Assembly (NCBI GenBank): GCA_964514655.1
Contig: CAZEQY010000012.1
Coordinates: 1 to 64,000, forward strand
From: SZAS-7 sp964514655
Lineage (GTDB): Bacteria; Chlamydiota; Chlamydiia; Chlamydiales; FEN-1388
Direction of reading: 5' to 3'
DNA length: 64,000 nucleotides
Shown here: positions 1 through 8,731 of the stretch, piece after piece
Layout of the letters: each line of letters opens with the position of its first letter
How positions within the stretch are numbered: position 1 is the first letter of the stretch
Position numbers and translations under genes: made by a program
Notes under the pieces: generated by a model
What the model saw: only the letters and a program-made list of their open reading frames with translations
Databases searched by the model: none
What the model was told of the DNA's origin: nothing

Positions 1-2
1 CT

Positions 3-699
3 ATTGGAGACGGTGCATTAGGGTTCTGGGCGGCTTTAGAAGAAACATTCCCATCTACAAGGCAGCAACGGTGTTGGGTCCACAAGACAGCTAATGTACT
101 CGACAAAATGGCAAAAAGTGTCCAACCACATGCTAAAAAGCTAATCCATGATATGTATACCCATTCAAGTTCAAGAGTTGGTTTTTTTGCTGCGCGAAAG
201 GCCCGGGCTTGAAAGATTTAAAATGCGCTCATATTGTAATATGGGCGCATTTTAAATCTCTTCAATCGCGGGACTTTGGCGCGCAAAAAAACCAACTCTT
301 GAACTTGAATGGGTATATATGGCGCCGACAAAGGAAGAGGGGCTGTCTGCATTCAACAGCTTTATAAACCAATATGATGCCAAATATCCAAAAGCCTGCG
401 AGTGCCTCCGGAAGGATCTTGAGCAATTATTTACATTCTACGATTATCCTGCAGAGCATTGGGTGCATATCCGTACAACTAATCCTATTGAGTCCACCTT
501 TGCAACGGTACGTCATAGAATGCGGCAGACAAAAGGATGTGGGTCGAGATTGGCGGCGATGACCATGGTCTTTAAGCTCATTACTTCTGCGCAGCAAGGG
601 TGGAGAAAGATAAGGGGCCACAAACTTGTGGAGAAGGTAATCCGTGGAGTGCAATTTAGGAATGGTGAGGAGGTTGAAATTCAAGAAATGGTTGCGTAG
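3..699 (+). pseudogene. IS256-family transposase, split by a MITE and cut by the window start
   Basis: A mutator/IS256-type DDE transposase, here only its C-terminal part because the window begins inside it. Positions 3-209 read GDGALGFWAALEETF...CWVHKTANVLDKM and run into a stop at 210-212 inside an inserted palindrome. The frame resumes at 319 with MAPTKEEGL and carries the family hallmarks HWVHIRTTNPIESTFATVR and a C-terminal basic stretch. Removing the 158-bp insert plus its 2-bp target duplication rejoins the codons exactly (IHDMY-MAPTKEEG), so the gene was intact before the insertion. The split copy should be inactive. The likely right end of the IS lies a short way downstream, before glgC. 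Family assignment is firm from the motifs; the exact IS name is unknown. Confidence 0.9.
158..315. mobile_element. 158-bp palindromic MITE with TA target duplication
   Basis: The element begins tacccattcaagttcaag and ends with its exact reverse complement. The two arms are about 77 bases each and pair almost throughout around a 4-base loop (tgta near 235-238), so the whole element can fold into one long hairpin. The outermost 31 bases match perfectly. It is flanked by TA on both sides (156-157 and 316-317), and exact removal with one TA restores the transposase frame. TA duplication is typical of IS630/Tc1-mariner transposition, so this is probably a non-autonomous MITE of that type. It has no coding capacity. 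Confidence 0.85.
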
Positions 700-877
700 T
701 TATTGACTAAGAAATGAGGGCGTAGGCTTTTTTTGAAACACAACATTTGACAATATCTCCTAAAAATTTAGAACGTGCCATAACAACTGATTTTAAATAA
801 AGTTTTTATGTTTTAAACTATCATATCACGCTTTCGTCATATGATTAAGGGTTTTTATTCCGATAGGCGCTTGATCA
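700..877. other. Non-coding gap holding the probable right end of the IS256 element
   Basis: AT-rich sequence between the transposase stop and the 3' end of glgC. The stretch around 735-765 (gaaacacaacatttgacaat) looks like an IS256-type terminus, but the matching left end lies outside the window, so the boundary cannot be fixed. No gene is visible. Confidence 0.4.
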
Positions 878-2224
878 TTAGAGAATAAATCCAGGAGCAA
901 TAGAAGCCCCGCGCTGCACGACGATGATTCCGTCGCGGATGTATATGCCTTGGCCATCATATTCACGCAGGTTATTTTTATTAATGAGCTTGGCGCCTTT
1001 ACCTATGAATACGTTTTTGTCTATGATCGCGCGCCTTATTTCGCACTCTTCTTCGATGACAAGCTGATTTGGCAGCCCTTGGGTTTCAGCGTGCGGAAGG
1101 TCGTAAAAGTCGTTACCCATGATGTAGGAACCGTTGATGATGGTGCCCTTCTTCACGATGGTTCTTTGGCCGAGTATGCTATTTGAAATGACACTCGCCT
1201 CTATGACAGACCCTTCGCAGATGATAGAATCTGAGAGATTTGTGTTTAAAATACGCGCACCTGGCAGGCATGAGTGGGATGTGGCTATGGGATAGGCTTC
1301 TCTATAGAGGTTAAAAGGTGGCACTTTTTGCGTAAGGGCGATGTTGGCTTCGTAAAAGGACTCTATAGTGCCAATATCTTCCCAGTAGTCATCGTGTACA
1401 AAAGCGGCGATGCTGCCTTCTTTTACCTTTGTGGGAATAAGGTGCTTGCCAAAGTCATCGCGCGTATCTTCTGAGAGTACTTTAAATAAACAGTCTCGCT
1501 TAAAGAGGTAGATGCCCATTGAGCCCAAAAAGCTTCTATTGCTGCCTGTTGGAAGGCCCATCTTTTCTAGGGCAGAATCATGCGTCATAAAGCGATCGAG
1601 CGTGCCGTCGTCTTGGGGCTTTTCATAAAAGTCGATTATGTCCTGATCCTCATTTACCTTCATAATGCCCATGCGGCGGGCATCTTTTCGTTTTACTGGC
1701 AAGGTGGCAACTAACACATCTGCATCTTTTTCCTGGGCAGTTTCCACCATTTTTCGAAAGTCCATGTGGTAGAGCTGATCGCCTGACAGGATGAGGAAGT
1801 AGTCTGCCGGCGTTTCCATAAGGTATTGTAAGTTCTGGCGGATAGCGTCGGCAGTACCTTTATACCAGCCTGACTTTTCAGGCTTTTGCTCAGCGCCAAG
1901 AATTTCAATAAAACCCTGTCTATTGCGGTAGGAATGAAAGATATGCTGGTGTAAAGTGGCTGCTAAAAACTGAGTTACAATATAATTTTTATGAATATTA
2001 GAGTTAAGGGCATTAGAGAGAGGAACATCAACAAGGCGAAAGCGCCCACCAAATAAAATAGCTGGTTTACAGTTGCGAGTTGTGAGTGGGTAAAGGCGAG
2101 TTCCCTGACCGCCCCCTAAAATCACGCAGGCCACGCGTGACATATCAACATGATGCTTTATATTTTTAGTTTTTTTTTGTGATTGGGACGCCACCTTCTG
2201 AATTGAGTTTGTTATTGTTGACAT
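878..2224 (-). CDS. glgC: Glucose-1-phosphate adenylyltransferase (ADP-glucose pyrophosphorylase)
   Basis: Makes ADP-glucose from ATP and glucose-1-phosphate, the committed step of bacterial glycogen synthesis, in the cytosol. At 448 residues it has a slightly long N-terminus before the nucleotide-binding signature ILGGGQGTRLYPLT (about residues 36-49), followed by KPAILFGGRFRLVDVPLSN, the GWYKGTADAIRQN loop and YFLILSGDQLYHMDF. The C-terminal third has the left-handed beta-helix pattern of the family (SDSIICEGSVIEASVISNSILG). Start chosen at the ATG preceded by agaagg. It is not beside glgB, which lies about 8.5 kb away on the same strand, with mobile DNA between. Intact and confidently identified. 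Confidence 0.97.
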   Translation of the reverse strand: MSTITNSIQKVASQSQKKTKNIKHHVDMSRVACVILGGGQGTRLYPLTTRNCKPAILFGGRFRLVDVPLSNALNSNIHKNYIVTQFLAATLHQHIFHSYRNRQGFIEILGAEQKPEKSGWYKGTADAIRQNLQYLMETPADYFLILSGDQLYHMDFRKMVETAQEKDADVLVATLPVKRKDARRMGIMKVNEDQDIIDFYEKPQDDGTLDRFMTHDSALEKMGLPTGSNRSFLGSMGIYLFKRDCLFKVLSEDTRDDFGKHLIPTKVKEGSIAAFVHDDYWEDIGTIESFYEANIALTQKVPPFNLYREAYPIATSHSCLPGARILNTNLSDSIICEGSVIEASVISNSILGQRTIVKKGTIINGSYIMGNDFYDLPHAETQGLPNQLVIEEECEIRRAIIDKNVFIGKGAKLINKNNLREYDGQGIYIRDGIIVVQRGASIAPGFIL

Positions 2225-2248
2225 GGCCTTCTACTTCTTTATATTAAC

Positions 2249-2563
2249 TCACGTTGCTAATCCTTTTCTCTCTCTATTTGTTTTTCTGAGTTTTTTGTCA
2301 ACTTTAAAATCGGTAATCAGCCTGTAAATGGTGACAGATCGCTCTTGACCTATGCGGTGGGCGCGATCGGATGTCTGATTTTCTACCGCGGGGTTCCGCC
2401 AGGGATCAAGATGCACAACATAGTCGGTAGCTGCAAGGTTTAGGCCTGTTCCGCCTGCCTTTAAACTAATCAAGAATAAGTCGCCTGAGCCATTTTGGAT
2501 CGAGAAAATACAAATATTTGGCTGGAAAAGTTCGATTACAAAGAATCTGGCCCACACCTTCAT
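2249..2563 (-). pseudogene. Remnant of an SNF2/SWI2-type helicase (C-terminal helicase lobe)
   Basis: About 104 residues containing the last motifs of an SNF2 ATPase: FLISLKAGGTGLNLAATDYV (motif V) and PWRNPAVENQTSDRAHRIGQ (motif VI), followed by the usual TIYRLIT. Full proteins of this family are about 1000 residues or more. Here the N-terminal ATPase lobe, motif IV and the normal C-terminus are absent, and the sequence ends in a short lysine-rich tail (KLRKTNRERKGLAT). The ATG used by the reading frame is not a true start. This is a decayed fragment between glgC and endonuclease V. The family call is secure, and loss of function is almost certain. Confidence 0.88.
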
Positions 2564-2670
2564 TCATGGCGTTTTTGCAAAGAATCATTAACCGCGTGGG
2601 TGCAATTCTAAGAGAATATGCCCTGGGACGTGGCCGTGTGGACGCTTTAGTGAGAGTGTCGTTTTTAGGT

Positions 2671-3384
2671 TTAAGATTCCATTCTCACTTCATTTGCAGC
2701 AAGATGCGCATGACGTGTAGGCTCAGGCAGACGATAGCCTTTTAGGGCATGTAATACAAGCTCCACGCTTGTTTCAAGAGAGATTTTATGCCCTGTGGAG
2801 ATAATGAGGGGCCTGCAGTTGTTTTTCGTGCGAAGCAGCATGCCTACTACGTTACCTTTCCAGCTAAGAGGCGCGCGACTGCCAGCTTTTAAGCCCAAAT
2901 GAGCTTGAGGCTTGCCAATAAGTATGGACTTTGCCACGCCAATTGTTGGTAGATCAAGCAGCACACCAATATGGCTTGCAATGCCAAGCCCACGAGGGTG
3001 GCAAATGCCTTGGCCATCTACCATAATAAGATCAGGCTTGCACTTGAGGCGCTCATAGGCCTGTATAAGACTAGGCGCTTCCCGAAAAGCAAGAAGCCCT
3101 GGGACATAGGGGAACTCTTGGCAATGCTTATATGAGGCGTGCTCTATAAGCTCTAGATTACTTGAAAGCACCACACAGGCGCCAAATAACATTTTTTCAG
3201 GATCATAACGCTTGGAGCTTACATCCATGCCGCCCAGACAGTTGAGAGAGCCAAATTGGTCTTGCAACACGACTTTTTGGGCCATGACACGTTGCACCTC
3301 AATAGCTTCTTTACTAGAACTTGGATGCAGCCATTTTTTATGAATATCTTTCATGCCTATATATGATGGCGGAAAAGGTATCAC
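2671..3384 (-). CDS. nfi: Endonuclease V (deoxyinosine 3' endonuclease)
   Basis: Repairs deaminated adenine by nicking DNA at the second phosphodiester bond 3' to inosine. The 237 residues carry the family's metal-binding pattern: GGMDVSSKRY (first Asp), then YVPGLLAFREAP, then DLIMVDGQGICHPRGLGIASHIG (catalytic Asp and the conserved HPR segment) and LPTIGVAKS. Length is normal (220-240). The start is either the first ATG or the internal one about 10 residues in (MKDIHKKWL); I kept the first. The C-terminus overlaps nothing, and the helicase remnant lies just downstream. Function follows from the motifs. Confidence 0.93.
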   Translation of the reverse strand: MIPFPPSYIGMKDIHKKWLHPSSSKEAIEVQRVMAQKVVLQDQFGSLNCLGGMDVSSKRYDPEKMLFGACVVLSSNLELIEHASYKHCQEFPYVPGLLAFREAPSLIQAYERLKCKPDLIMVDGQGICHPRGLGIASHIGVLLDLPTIGVAKSILIGKPQAHLGLKAGSRAPLSWKGNVVGMLLRTKNNCRPLIISTGHKISLETSVELVLHALKGYRLPEPTRHAHLAANEVRMES

Positions 3385-3517
3385 ATAATCAAGGTAAAAA
3401 ATTATGAAAGCAAAAAAAATTTCTAGTTATTCTTGAGGTATTTAGTCAGATAGCACTGTAACACAACCAAAAAAAATCGTTTGACTATAACGTAAGTGGC
3501 GTGCACACTCTACGCTT

Positions 3518-5797
3518 ATGGACCAAGACGAAAATGTTACACTTTCTATGTGGTGGCGATATACGGCTATCGTCGTAATGATTATTGGTTTTTCTATTTT
3601 GGGATTTGTCACAAATCTTGCCTACGACAATGCTCCACCCATACCGGATAAAGTTGTATCGAAAGATCATAAGGTGCTCTTCACAAAAGAGGATATTCTT
3701 GGCGGGCAGACAGTCTTTTTTAAGTACAACCTTATGGAACATGGAACGCTATGGGGCCATGGGGCCTACCTTGGCCCTGACTACACTGCTGAATATCTGC
3801 ATCAAGAGGGACTTGCAATTGGCGATCTGCTTGCAGAGAAGCGATTTCAGAAAAGTTTTATACAGCTTACTCCTGCAGAAGAGCTTGAAATTAGTGAAAA
3901 AATCCCACCCTTATTGAAAGAAAATCGTTTTGATCTTGCTACAAACAGCCTCATTTATACGCCTGAAGAAGAGGCTGCCTTTGAAAAAGCTAAAACGTTC
4001 TGGAAGCACTACTTTACGCAAGGAGATGCACCTGGGCTACCAAAGAACTATATCAGTGATCCTCAAGAGCAGTTTTTACTCACCACATTTTTTTCATGGG
4101 CAAGCTGGGCAGCAGTAACGAATCGACTAGATGCACCATTCACCTACACCAACAACTTTCCTTACGACCCTCTTATAGGCAATTTCCCAAGTAGCGATGC
4201 CTACTTTTGGAGTGCAATGAGCCTCATCTTCTTGCTAGGTGCCATAGGGTTGATGCTCTTTTTATTTGGCAAATTTGACTTTCTTGGATGGGACTCAAGC
4301 CGCCCTCCCCGCCATATCCATGAAACACATCTTGAAGCTCCACTGCTATTTCCTGGTCAAAAAGCGGCCATTCCTTTTTTTGCAATTGTAGCAGTGTTGT
4401 TTTTGCTCCAGGCACTATTTGGAGGCGTTATTGCTCACTATCGTGTAGAGGCCAACTTTTATGGGTTACCCATTGTGAACTGGCTTTCCTACAATCTGGC
4501 AAGAACGTGGCATCTGCAGCTTGCTATATTCTGGATTGCGACAGCATGGATAGGAGCGGGCCTTTTTATTGCGCCGCTCTTCAGCAAAAACGAGCCAAAA
4601 AACCAGACACTTGGCATCAAAGTACTCCTATATGCACTCATTGTTATCATAGTAGGAAGCCTTGTAGGAGAGTTTTTGAGCGCTCATCAGATGCTTGGAG
4701 GCGAAATCTGGTTCTGGCTTGGCAATCAAGGCTCTGAATATCTGGATCTTGGAAGAGCCTGGCAGTATTTGTTAGTTGCTGGTTTTTTTTATTGGATATT
4801 CCTCATATTCCGAGCTCTTCGTGGAGCCTTTTCATCTCCGAAATACAAAGAGCTTGCTATTCTGTTTTTTCTTGCGGCTGCAGCAATCCCCATCTTTTAT
4901 GTGCCTGCCCTGTTTTATCATCACCAGACAAACTTTACCATTATCGACAACTGGCGCTTTTGGATCATCCACCTATGGGTGGAGGGGTTTTTTGAGGTCT
5001 TTGCTACCGTGCTTGCTGCAGCAATGTTCGTAGAGATGGGGGTGACAAAGCTTATTACAGCAAAACGTGTGATCTATCTGGATATCATTCTTTATCTGGG
5101 ATCTGGTGTTGTAGGAACGGGCCATCACTGGTATTTTACCGGCCAGACTAATGTGAATATGGCGCTATCGGCCTGTTTTTCGGCGATGGAAGTGGTGCCG
5201 TTGACACTTTTGACACTTGATGCTTGGGACTTTATCAGTGTTTCAAAGGTGCGCTGTGATGCTTGCGGGCATTATCTTGCTGAAAGGCAGAAGTGGACAG
5301 TGTACTACCTTATTTCGGTTGGCATTTGGAATTTTATTGGAGCAGGTATTTTTGGCTTTCTTATAAACCTGCCCATAATCTCCTATTTTGAAATTGGAAC
5401 AAACCTGACCCCCAATCATGGCCATGCAGCGATGTTTGGAGTGTTTGGAATGCTTGCGCTTGCCGTATCACTCTTTTGCCTCCGCTCCTTTCAAACTGAA
5501 GCGGTATGGGTAAAAATAAAAAATCTGATCAAGATTGGCTTTTGGGGCCTTAATATTGGTATGGCGCTGATGGTGATTGTAGACCTCTTCCCTTCGGGTG
5601 TTTTGCAGCTATGGGATTCCATTAATCATGGCTACTGGCATGCACGTCATTTGAATTTTATTATGTCTGGTCTTTTTCATACCCTTGAGTGGGCTCGTTT
5701 AGGGGCTGACACACTCTTTATACTTGTTGGTGTGATACCAACTGTGACAGCTTTTCTGATAACCTATTGGAAGGGACGGTGCAGCAAACCCATATGA
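3518..5797 (+). CDS. norB: Quinol-dependent nitric oxide reductase (qNOR), single subunit
   Basis: Integral membrane enzyme that reduces NO to N2O with electrons from quinol; in pathogens and symbionts it mainly detoxifies host NO. The 759-residue length and layout are those of qNOR: an N-terminal membrane helix, a periplasmic cytochrome-c-like extension without a CxxCH haem site (residues about 45-220), then about 12 helices of the haem-copper-oxidase fold. Visible conserved pieces are LMEHGTLWGHGAYLGPDYTA, ARTWHLQLAIFW, the Glu/His-rich EGFFEVFATVLA, VVGTGHHWYFTGQ and PNHGHAAMFGVFGM. No clear Shine-Dalgarno precedes the ATG. No nitrite or N2O reductase genes are nearby, so detoxification is more likely than denitrification. 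It sits between a repair gene and intron debris, so acquisition by transfer is possible. Confidence 0.95.
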   Translation: MDQDENVTLSMWWRYTAIVVMIIGFSILGFVTNLAYDNAPPIPDKVVSKDHKVLFTKEDILGGQTVFFKYNLMEHGTLWGHGAYLGPDYTAEYLHQEGLAIGDLLAEKRFQKSFIQLTPAEELEISEKIPPLLKENRFDLATNSLIYTPEEEAAFEKAKTFWKHYFTQGDAPGLPKNYISDPQEQFLLTTFFSWASWAAVTNRLDAPFTYTNNFPYDPLIGNFPSSDAYFWSAMSLIFLLGAIGLMLFLFGKFDFLGWDSSRPPRHIHETHLEAPLLFPGQKAAIPFFAIVAVLFLLQALFGGVIAHYRVEANFYGLPIVNWLSYNLARTWHLQLAIFWIATAWIGAGLFIAPLFSKNEPKNQTLGIKVLLYALIVIIVGSLVGEFLSAHQMLGGEIWFWLGNQGSEYLDLGRAWQYLLVAGFFYWIFLIFRALRGAFSSPKYKELAILFFLAAAAIPIFYVPALFYHHQTNFTIIDNWRFWIIHLWVEGFFEVFATVLAAAMFVEMGVTKLITAKRVIYLDIILYLGSGVVGTGHHWYFTGQTNVNMALSACFSAMEVVPLTLLTLDAWDFISVSKVRCDACGHYLAERQKWTVYYLISVGIWNFIGAGIFGFLINLPIISYFEIGTNLTPNHGHAAMFGVFGMLALAVSLFCLRSFQTEAVWVKIKNLIKIGFWGLNIGMALMVIVDLFPSGVLQLWDSINHGYWHARHLNFIMSGLFHTLEWARLGADTLFILVGVIPTVTAFLITYWKGRCSKPI

Positions 5798-5831
5798 AAA
5801 ATGCTCTTTCTCCGTTTAAACCCTCCCCCTT

Positions 5832-6354
5832 GTGCGCTACGAATCCAAATCAAGAAGGAAACTTCAAGATAAGGAGAACTATACAAAAGATGAGGGAAGG
5901 CCCCTCAGAATCGGCTTCCAGGAGCGGGTTCTAAATCACCTTAAGCTGCAGTAGTAAAGAGCTATCTGTGATGAGCGTTAAGGAAAAGGCTCGTCTAAGA
6001 GCTAGTCAGATGAATGTCCGAGAAGATGAACGCAAGTGAACCATTGATGAAGTGTTGAAACGGGAAAAATAATGTCAAAACTAGGCTCTAAGGGGAGTCC
6101 TACGAAGAACCCAAGAGAAACCTGACTACTGCTTGAGTGGCATCCGGCATAAAGATGGCATGATCTGGACATAGGCTTCTGTATGGAACGTAGGAACCTG
6201 TCGCTCCGATGTTAAGAGAGAAGTCCAAGCGGAAGAAACGTTAGGACGAGAGTATCGATGCGGAGAACAGGGGCGGAACAACTCGTAGTAGCGGTGAAGT
6301 CTCGTAATGGGGATGGAGCGAAGGAGTTGCACTATAGGAAGAACAAGCCCCCCC
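5832..6354 (+). mobile_element. Outer group II intron, 5' half (domains I-III)
   Basis: Starts with the group II 5' signature GTGCG at 5832-5836, a few tens of bases after the norB stop. It contains typical domain I text (gaaggcccctcagaatcggc) and late ribozyme sequence (agtagcggtgaagtctcgta, then ggatggagcgaagg), as usually found just before the intron-encoded protein. It breaks at about 6354 where an oppositely oriented intron begins. The matching 3' part lies at 8080-8458 on the same strand. Confidence 0.75.
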
Positions 6355-6360
6355 ATCGAG

Positions 6361-6432
6361 TAGGAGGTGAGCCATTATCAGGCTCACCGTCCTCTCACAC
6401 CACCGTACGTACGGGACCGTATACGGCGGTTC
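6361..6432 (-). ncRNA. Group II intron domains V and VI (inner intron)
   Basis: Reading the minus strand from 6432, gaaccgccgtatacgg pairs with ccgtacgtacggtggt to form the short catalytic domain V hairpin typical of this bacterial intron class. It is followed by a domain VI stem (ggtgagcctgataatggctcacc) with a bulged A. The reverse transcriptase stop codon overlaps the start of domain V. Confidence 0.8.
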
Positions 6433-7704
6433 ATGTCAACTGTGACCTAGCCCGTACTATGTTAAACATTGATAAGTAGCCTAAATCTTCGATAATCGCA
6501 TTTGACAAGGCCTTGTGCATAACCGTAGTCTTGGCCATTCTCCATGGTCCCCTACTGCTATATGCAGCTTGCTTTGCTGTACGCGATTTGATCCCAAGTG
6601 CTTCAAGGCGTTTATATCGAGTTCGCGGCTTCTTCCATTGTCGCCACAAGATACCTCGTATCTTGCGTCTAATCCATCCATCGAGATCTTCGAACACGTT
6701 TCGCGTTTCAGCTATGCCAAAATAATTGGCCCACCCTCTAGTGATCGGCATAATAAATTTCTGGATACTATCCGTTATATTATTACCTCGCATCTTCTTC
6801 GTGATGCCTCTTATCTTGTCTCTAAAACGCTTGATCCGGCTCTCGTGAACTGTTATCCGTCTAGGGCCCTTACCTTTTGTGAAGGTAAATCCCAAGAATT
6901 TGCGGTTCCATGGCTTGTCCCCGGCGCTCTTTTGCTGATTTACTTTGAGTTTGAGCTTCTGGGTGAGGTAGTTTACTACAGATCCCATGACACGCTTTCC
7001 CGCTTTTTCCGTTTGCACGTACATGTTGCAGTCATCGGCGTATCTTGCAAATCGTAGCCCTCTCTTCTCAAGCTCTTTATCAAAGTCGTCTAGCATGATA
7101 TTGGATAGTAGTGGAGAGAGGGGGCCTCCTTGCGGAGTTCCCTCTTCCGTTGCTACGACAAGTCCATTCTCCATAACTCCTGCTTGCAGGAACCTTCTTA
7201 TAAGGAGGAGGATTTTCTTATCTTTCACTTGCCTTGCTATTCTCGCCATCAGCATATCGTGATTGACTTTGTCAAAGAAATTCTCCAAGTCAATATCCAC
7301 AACCCATTCACATCCTTCATGGATATATTGTTGGGCTTGAAGTACCGCTTGTTGAGCGCTTCGGTTCAGTCTGGGCTAGGGTAGTATTTTCCATCAAGAA
7401 TGTCCTGTTTGATCTTAGGCCATTGTTCTTGTATGACCTTTTTGATCTCTTTAGTAGTTATACCATCTATGCCTGGGGCGCCTTTATTGCGTATAACTGC
7501 TTTATAAGCTCCCATCATATTGCGTGAGCTGATGACGCCTTCTATAGTTGCAATATAGACGCTTTGCTCGTTGCTAGGCAGGAAAAATTCGTTCCTCGCT
7601 GCCTTGTCAGCCATCGCGCTGTTTAGAGACGATACGGGGCTCTCCCCCGAGTTCTCTAACTTAGCTTTAGGTTGCTCTTCTTTTCTGCGATTATTTGCTG
7701 TCAT
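6431..7704 (-). pseudogene. ltrA: Group II intron reverse transcriptase/maturase, internally deleted
   Basis: N-terminal piece at 7704-7366 (112 codons) contains MMGAYKAVIRNKGAPGIDGITT and ends GKYYPSPD-stop. The frame then changes and continues as NRSAQQAVLQAQQYIHEGCEWVVDIDLENFFDKVNHD, through TPQGGPLSPLLSNIMLDDFD, the active-site RYADDCNMYV, and the maturase X domain (GWANYFGIAETRNVF) to 6431. In intact relatives the YYPSP and FRPxRSAxxAV motifs are separated by about 60 residues (RT blocks 1-2). These are missing here and the junction is out of frame. The catalytic YADD is kept, but the protein cannot be made whole, so the intron depends on another maturase or is dead. Confidence 0.9.
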
Positions 7705-8082
7705 AGAAGTCTGGCTTTCTCCTTCGTTTTCATGTTCGGACCTTCAGTGTAAAAAAAAAACACCTACTACGTCGTCTGCTGACTGCTGTATCGTTCACGT
7801 CATTCCTCCGGAACATCGCTAGTCTTGTCGTTCCCCGTCTTTGTTGGGTATTAGTCAAGCGTGAGTACAGCTCTCACCGGGTAATTCGTTAAACTTTCGT
7901 GCTAACCTGTCGCATATACATCAACCTTTCTGAGTAAGTATTGGACTTCGAACTTAGTTGCGTTCTCATCCTAAGGTTACTGCCTCATATGCGCTTCCTG
8001 TTCGTCAGGTCAGCATTTTGTATACGGCTTTCTTCGGATTCTGCCTCACGACAGACACCCTTGCCTTTTCTAATGGCATAGC

Positions 8083-8385
8083 ATGATCAAGCGTGATGCC
8101 AACCCGTATGATCCGGATTGGAAACCTTATTTTTCACTCCGACATAGCCGAGAACTCGCTAGAAAGCAACCTCATCTCCTGGAGTTTGTATGGGGAAGGC
8201 AGAGTCACTGCTGCGCATTGTGTAATCAGCCGATTACACAGGCAAGCGATGGCATTATCTACTTCCCCCATGACAATATCGCTTTGGATAAGATTACACC
8301 ACTGTTTCATGCTCGTCTCATACATCTGGACTGCTTGGAACCTACAAAAGCCGGGTCCTCAAACGAGGGCTCTATCAGTGCTTGA
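8083..8385 (+). pseudogene. C-terminal HNH-type fragment of the outer intron's reverse transcriptase
   Basis: About 100 residues resembling the tail of group II intron proteins after the maturase domain: IKRDANPYDPDWKPYFSLR, then a zinc/HNH-like part (CCALCNQPIT, and a later HARLIHLDCLE). The first ATG is probably an internal codon. The preceding roughly 400 residues (RT and X domains) are gone, replaced at the boundary by the inner intron. The stop lies at the start of domain V, as in intact introns. Domain assignment is by pattern only; lost function is very likely. Confidence 0.7.
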
Positions 8386-8458
8386 GCCGTGTGCAGGGAA
8401 ACTTGCAAGCACGGTTCTTAGAGGAGGCAACCATCGCAAGATGGTTGCCTTACTCGAT
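8384..8458 (+). ncRNA. Group II intron domains V and VI (outer intron), 3' end
   Basis: gagccgtgtgcagggaaact followed by tgcaagcacggttc forms the classic domain V hairpin (8384-8417). Then comes a domain VI stem, ggcaaccatcgcaagatggttgcc, and the 3' terminus tactcgat at 8458. This closes the intron that starts at 5832, making that element about 2.6 kb including the nested intron. Confidence 0.85.
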
Positions 8459-8711
8459 CCTTCCATTGGATTTCGGTGTTTGGGGGCACCTCATCCTCTC
8501 CCCGCGCCTCACGAAGGTTCACTTTCGTTTAGGTAGCAAATTTGACTCCAGCTTCCTTCAGATTCCTCATTGGCCGTTTACGACGCGTTTGTTCTACTGC
8601 TGTAGCGCCTCGCTCAGTTTCTTCGGACACCCTTGCTTTCATCTACATATTCCCTTCTTATGGACTATGACCGAATTTTCATCGGCTAGTTATTGTTCAT
8701 GCCAGGCACAC
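8459..8711 (-). mobile_element. 5' fragment of a third group II intron (domain I)
   Basis: On the minus strand a GTGTG start at 8711 (gtgtgcctggcatgaac) leads into gcaagggtgtccgaagaaac, gctacagcagtagaacaaac, gtaaacggccaatgaggaat and gtgaaccttcgtgaggcg, which is ordinary domain I text of another bacterial intron class. It stops at 8459, exactly where the outer intron ends, so the outer intron probably inserted into it or replaced its remainder. It begins about 20 bases after the ligA stop codon. No protein is left. Confidence 0.7.
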
Positions 8712-8731
8712 CCCAAAGATGGCCCCAAAGA

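Larger units (their letters stand above)
6355..8079 (-). mobile_element. Inner group II intron, inserted in reverse orientation
   Basis: On the minus strand this element has, in order, ribozyme 5' sequence (from about 8079: gcaagggtgtctgtcgtgag and following), a broken reverse transcriptase frame (7704-6431), domain V (6432-6392) and a domain VI hairpin ending ...cctactcgat at 6355. The 5' end is less certain: ATGCC stands where GTGYG is expected. Taking it out would join gaacaagcccccc to agcATGATCAAG of the outer intron, so it lies nested in that intron. Confidence 0.75.

Noticed and set aside
2518..2745. A plus-strand frame opposite the helicase remnant and endonuclease V
   Set aside because: Shadow of the minus-strand frames; no ribosome site.
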